From assembly GCA_038240665.1 (NCBI GenBank), contig JBBRGN010000263.1, positions 1 to 6,803 of the forward strand: a stretch of 6,803 bases of DNA, written 5' to 3'. Positions 5,892-6,803 of this stretch are shown in pieces. Origin of the DNA: Haliscomenobacter sp038240665 (GTDB lineage Bacteria > Bacteroidota > Bacteroidia > Chitinophagales > Saprospiraceae). Position 1 is the first letter of the stretch, and each line of letters opens with the position of its first letter. The notes below the pieces were generated by a model. That model had not been told where the DNA came from. It saw nothing but the letters and a program-made list of their open reading frames with translations, and did no database searches. The position numbers and the translations under genes were made by a program.

Positions 5892-6803
5892 ATGAAAAAA
5901 TCAGACATTAAGCGTATTGCTGTTTTTACCTCTGGAGGTGATGCTCCTGGTATGAATGCTGCTATTCGTGCGGTAGTTCGTACAGCTTCCTATTATGATT
6001 TACACGTTTATGGAATCCATCGGGGCTACGAAGGGATGATTGACGGCGAGTGCCGCAGGTTGGAAAGAAAGGATGTAGCCAACATCATCCACCGAGGAGG
6101 TACCGTTCTTAAAACAGCGCGTAGCATGCGTTTTATGACTCCTGAAGGCCGTAAGTCTGCTCATGACTCCCTCCGCGCTTTCGACATCGACGCTTGTGTT
6201 GCTATTGGCGGAGATGGTACTTTTACCGGCGCAGAAATTTTTTCCCGCGAATACGATATTCCTTTTATTGGGGTACCGGGTACTATTGACAATGACCTCT
6301 ATGGCACCGATTTTACCGTCGGTTTTGATACAGCTGTCAACACGGCTATTGAAGCGGTAGACCGAATTCGCGATACTGCCGATTCGCACGATCGTTTGTT
6401 TTTTATCGAAGTAATGGGTCGCCACGCGGGTTATATTGCCTTGCATACAGCTATTGGTAGCGGTGCTGAAAGTGCCATTATTCCCGAGGTGCCATCCACT
6501 ATTGATGATATTGTGAATGTGTTGCAAAAGAATGCACGGCGCAAAAAACTATTTAGCTTGGTGATCGTCTCTGAAGGGAGTACGCTAGGCTCAGCAAATG
6601 AAATTGCGGAAAAAGTGAAGGCGCGCGACGGTGATTTTGACATCAAAGTAACCATCATTGGCCACTTACAACGTGGTGGTGCGCCTAGCTCTCAAGATCG
6701 TATGTTGGCTAGTCGCCTAGGCTATGCTGCAGTAGAAGGCTTGGTGAATGGTCAGGAAAATGTAATGGTTGGGGTCGTTAACGATCAAATCACTTATACG
6801 CCA
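5892..6803 (+). CDS. pfkA: ATP-dependent 6-phosphofructokinase (3' end cut by the window)
   Basis: 304 codons are visible without a stop; relatives are about 320-330 residues, so only some 20 are missing. This cytosolic glycolytic enzyme makes fructose-1,6-bisphosphate from fructose-6-phosphate. Seen in order: TSGGDAPGMNAAIRAVVR (13-30) with the ATP loop, AIGGDGTFTGAE, GVPGTIDND with the catalytic aspartates, DRIRDTADSHDR, EVMGRHAGY, GAES...PEVP, and GHLQRGGAPSSQDRMLASR with substrate-binding arginines. The glycine in GGDGT and the glycine in GVPGTIDND mark the ATP-using type; pyrophosphate enzymes have aspartate and lysine there. The arginines at 26 and 30 align with R21/R25 of the E. coli allosteric site, so effector control is plausible. 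The start is the ATG 11 bp after the kinase stop, with no Shine-Dalgarno. Second gene of a two-or-more-gene operon. Confidence 0.97.
   Translation, partial: MKKSDIKRIAVFTSGGDAPGMNAAIRAVVRTASYYDLHVYGIHRGYEGMIDGECRRLERKDVANIIHRGGTVLKTARSMRFMTPEGRKSAHDSLRAFDIDACVAIGGDGTFTGAEIFSREYDIPFIGVPGTIDNDLYGTDFTVGFDTAVNTAIEAVDRIRDTADSHDRLFFIEVMGRHAGYIALHTAIGSGAESAIIPEVPSTIDDIVNVLQKNARRKKLFSLVIVSEGSTLGSANEIAEKVKARDGDFDIKVTIIGHLQRGGAPSSQDRMLASRLGYAAVEGLVNGQENVMVGVVNDQITYTP

Noticed and set aside
6000..6527. 175-codon minus-strand open frame opposite pfkA
   Set aside because: It is entirely antisense to strongly conserved phosphofructokinase motifs and its translation shows no recognisable domain; a shadow of codon bias.

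Overview
The window looks like a chromosomal segment of a Bacteroidota bacterium, probably a Saprospiraceae-type organism. None of the starts is preceded by a convincing Shine-Dalgarno sequence, one intergenic site matches the Bacteroidota -7 element TAnnTTTG, and the proteins resemble Bacteroidota forms as I remember them (BadF-type N-acetylglucosamine kinase next to pfkA, FlgJ-like glucosaminidase). The genus call is inference. There are five complete genes and two that run off the edges. I see no rRNA, tRNA, CRISPR array, insertion sequence, phage gene or origin.

Layout. (1) 1-68, minus: the first 22 codons of a secreted protein, seen only as its signal peptide. (2) 228-1097, minus: a conserved protein of unknown function, apparently a short version of its family. 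(3) 1233-2651, plus: a 12-helix APC-superfamily amino acid permease, divergent from gene 2. (4) 2659-3714, minus: a PA0069-type radical SAM protein convergent with the permease. The two stop codons lie 7 bp apart inside one perfect hairpin that probably terminates both transcripts. (5) 3947-4810, minus: a membrane-anchored glucosaminidase (peptidoglycan hydrolase). (6) 5035-5880, plus: a BadF/BadG-type N-acetylglucosamine kinase, followed after 11 bp by (7) 5892-6803, plus: ATP-dependent 6-phosphofructokinase, cut by the right edge. The gene-free gaps are all under 240 bp.

How the genes may work together. The only clear functional grouping is on the right. The glucosaminidase could release GlcNAc-containing wall fragments, the kinase could phosphorylate GlcNAc, and phosphofructokinase handles the fructose-6-phosphate that GlcNAc-6-phosphate becomes after NagA and NagB (not in this window). 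The glucosaminidase and the kinase-pfkA pair diverge from a 224-bp gap that holds a perfect 8+3+8 inverted repeat, a candidate shared operator. This is a hypothesis. I found no sign of a novel defence, mobile or biosynthetic system. Most of the window is ordinary housekeeping content, and the less explained parts are the unknown-function gene, the radical SAM gene with a long palindrome upstream, and the operator-like repeat.
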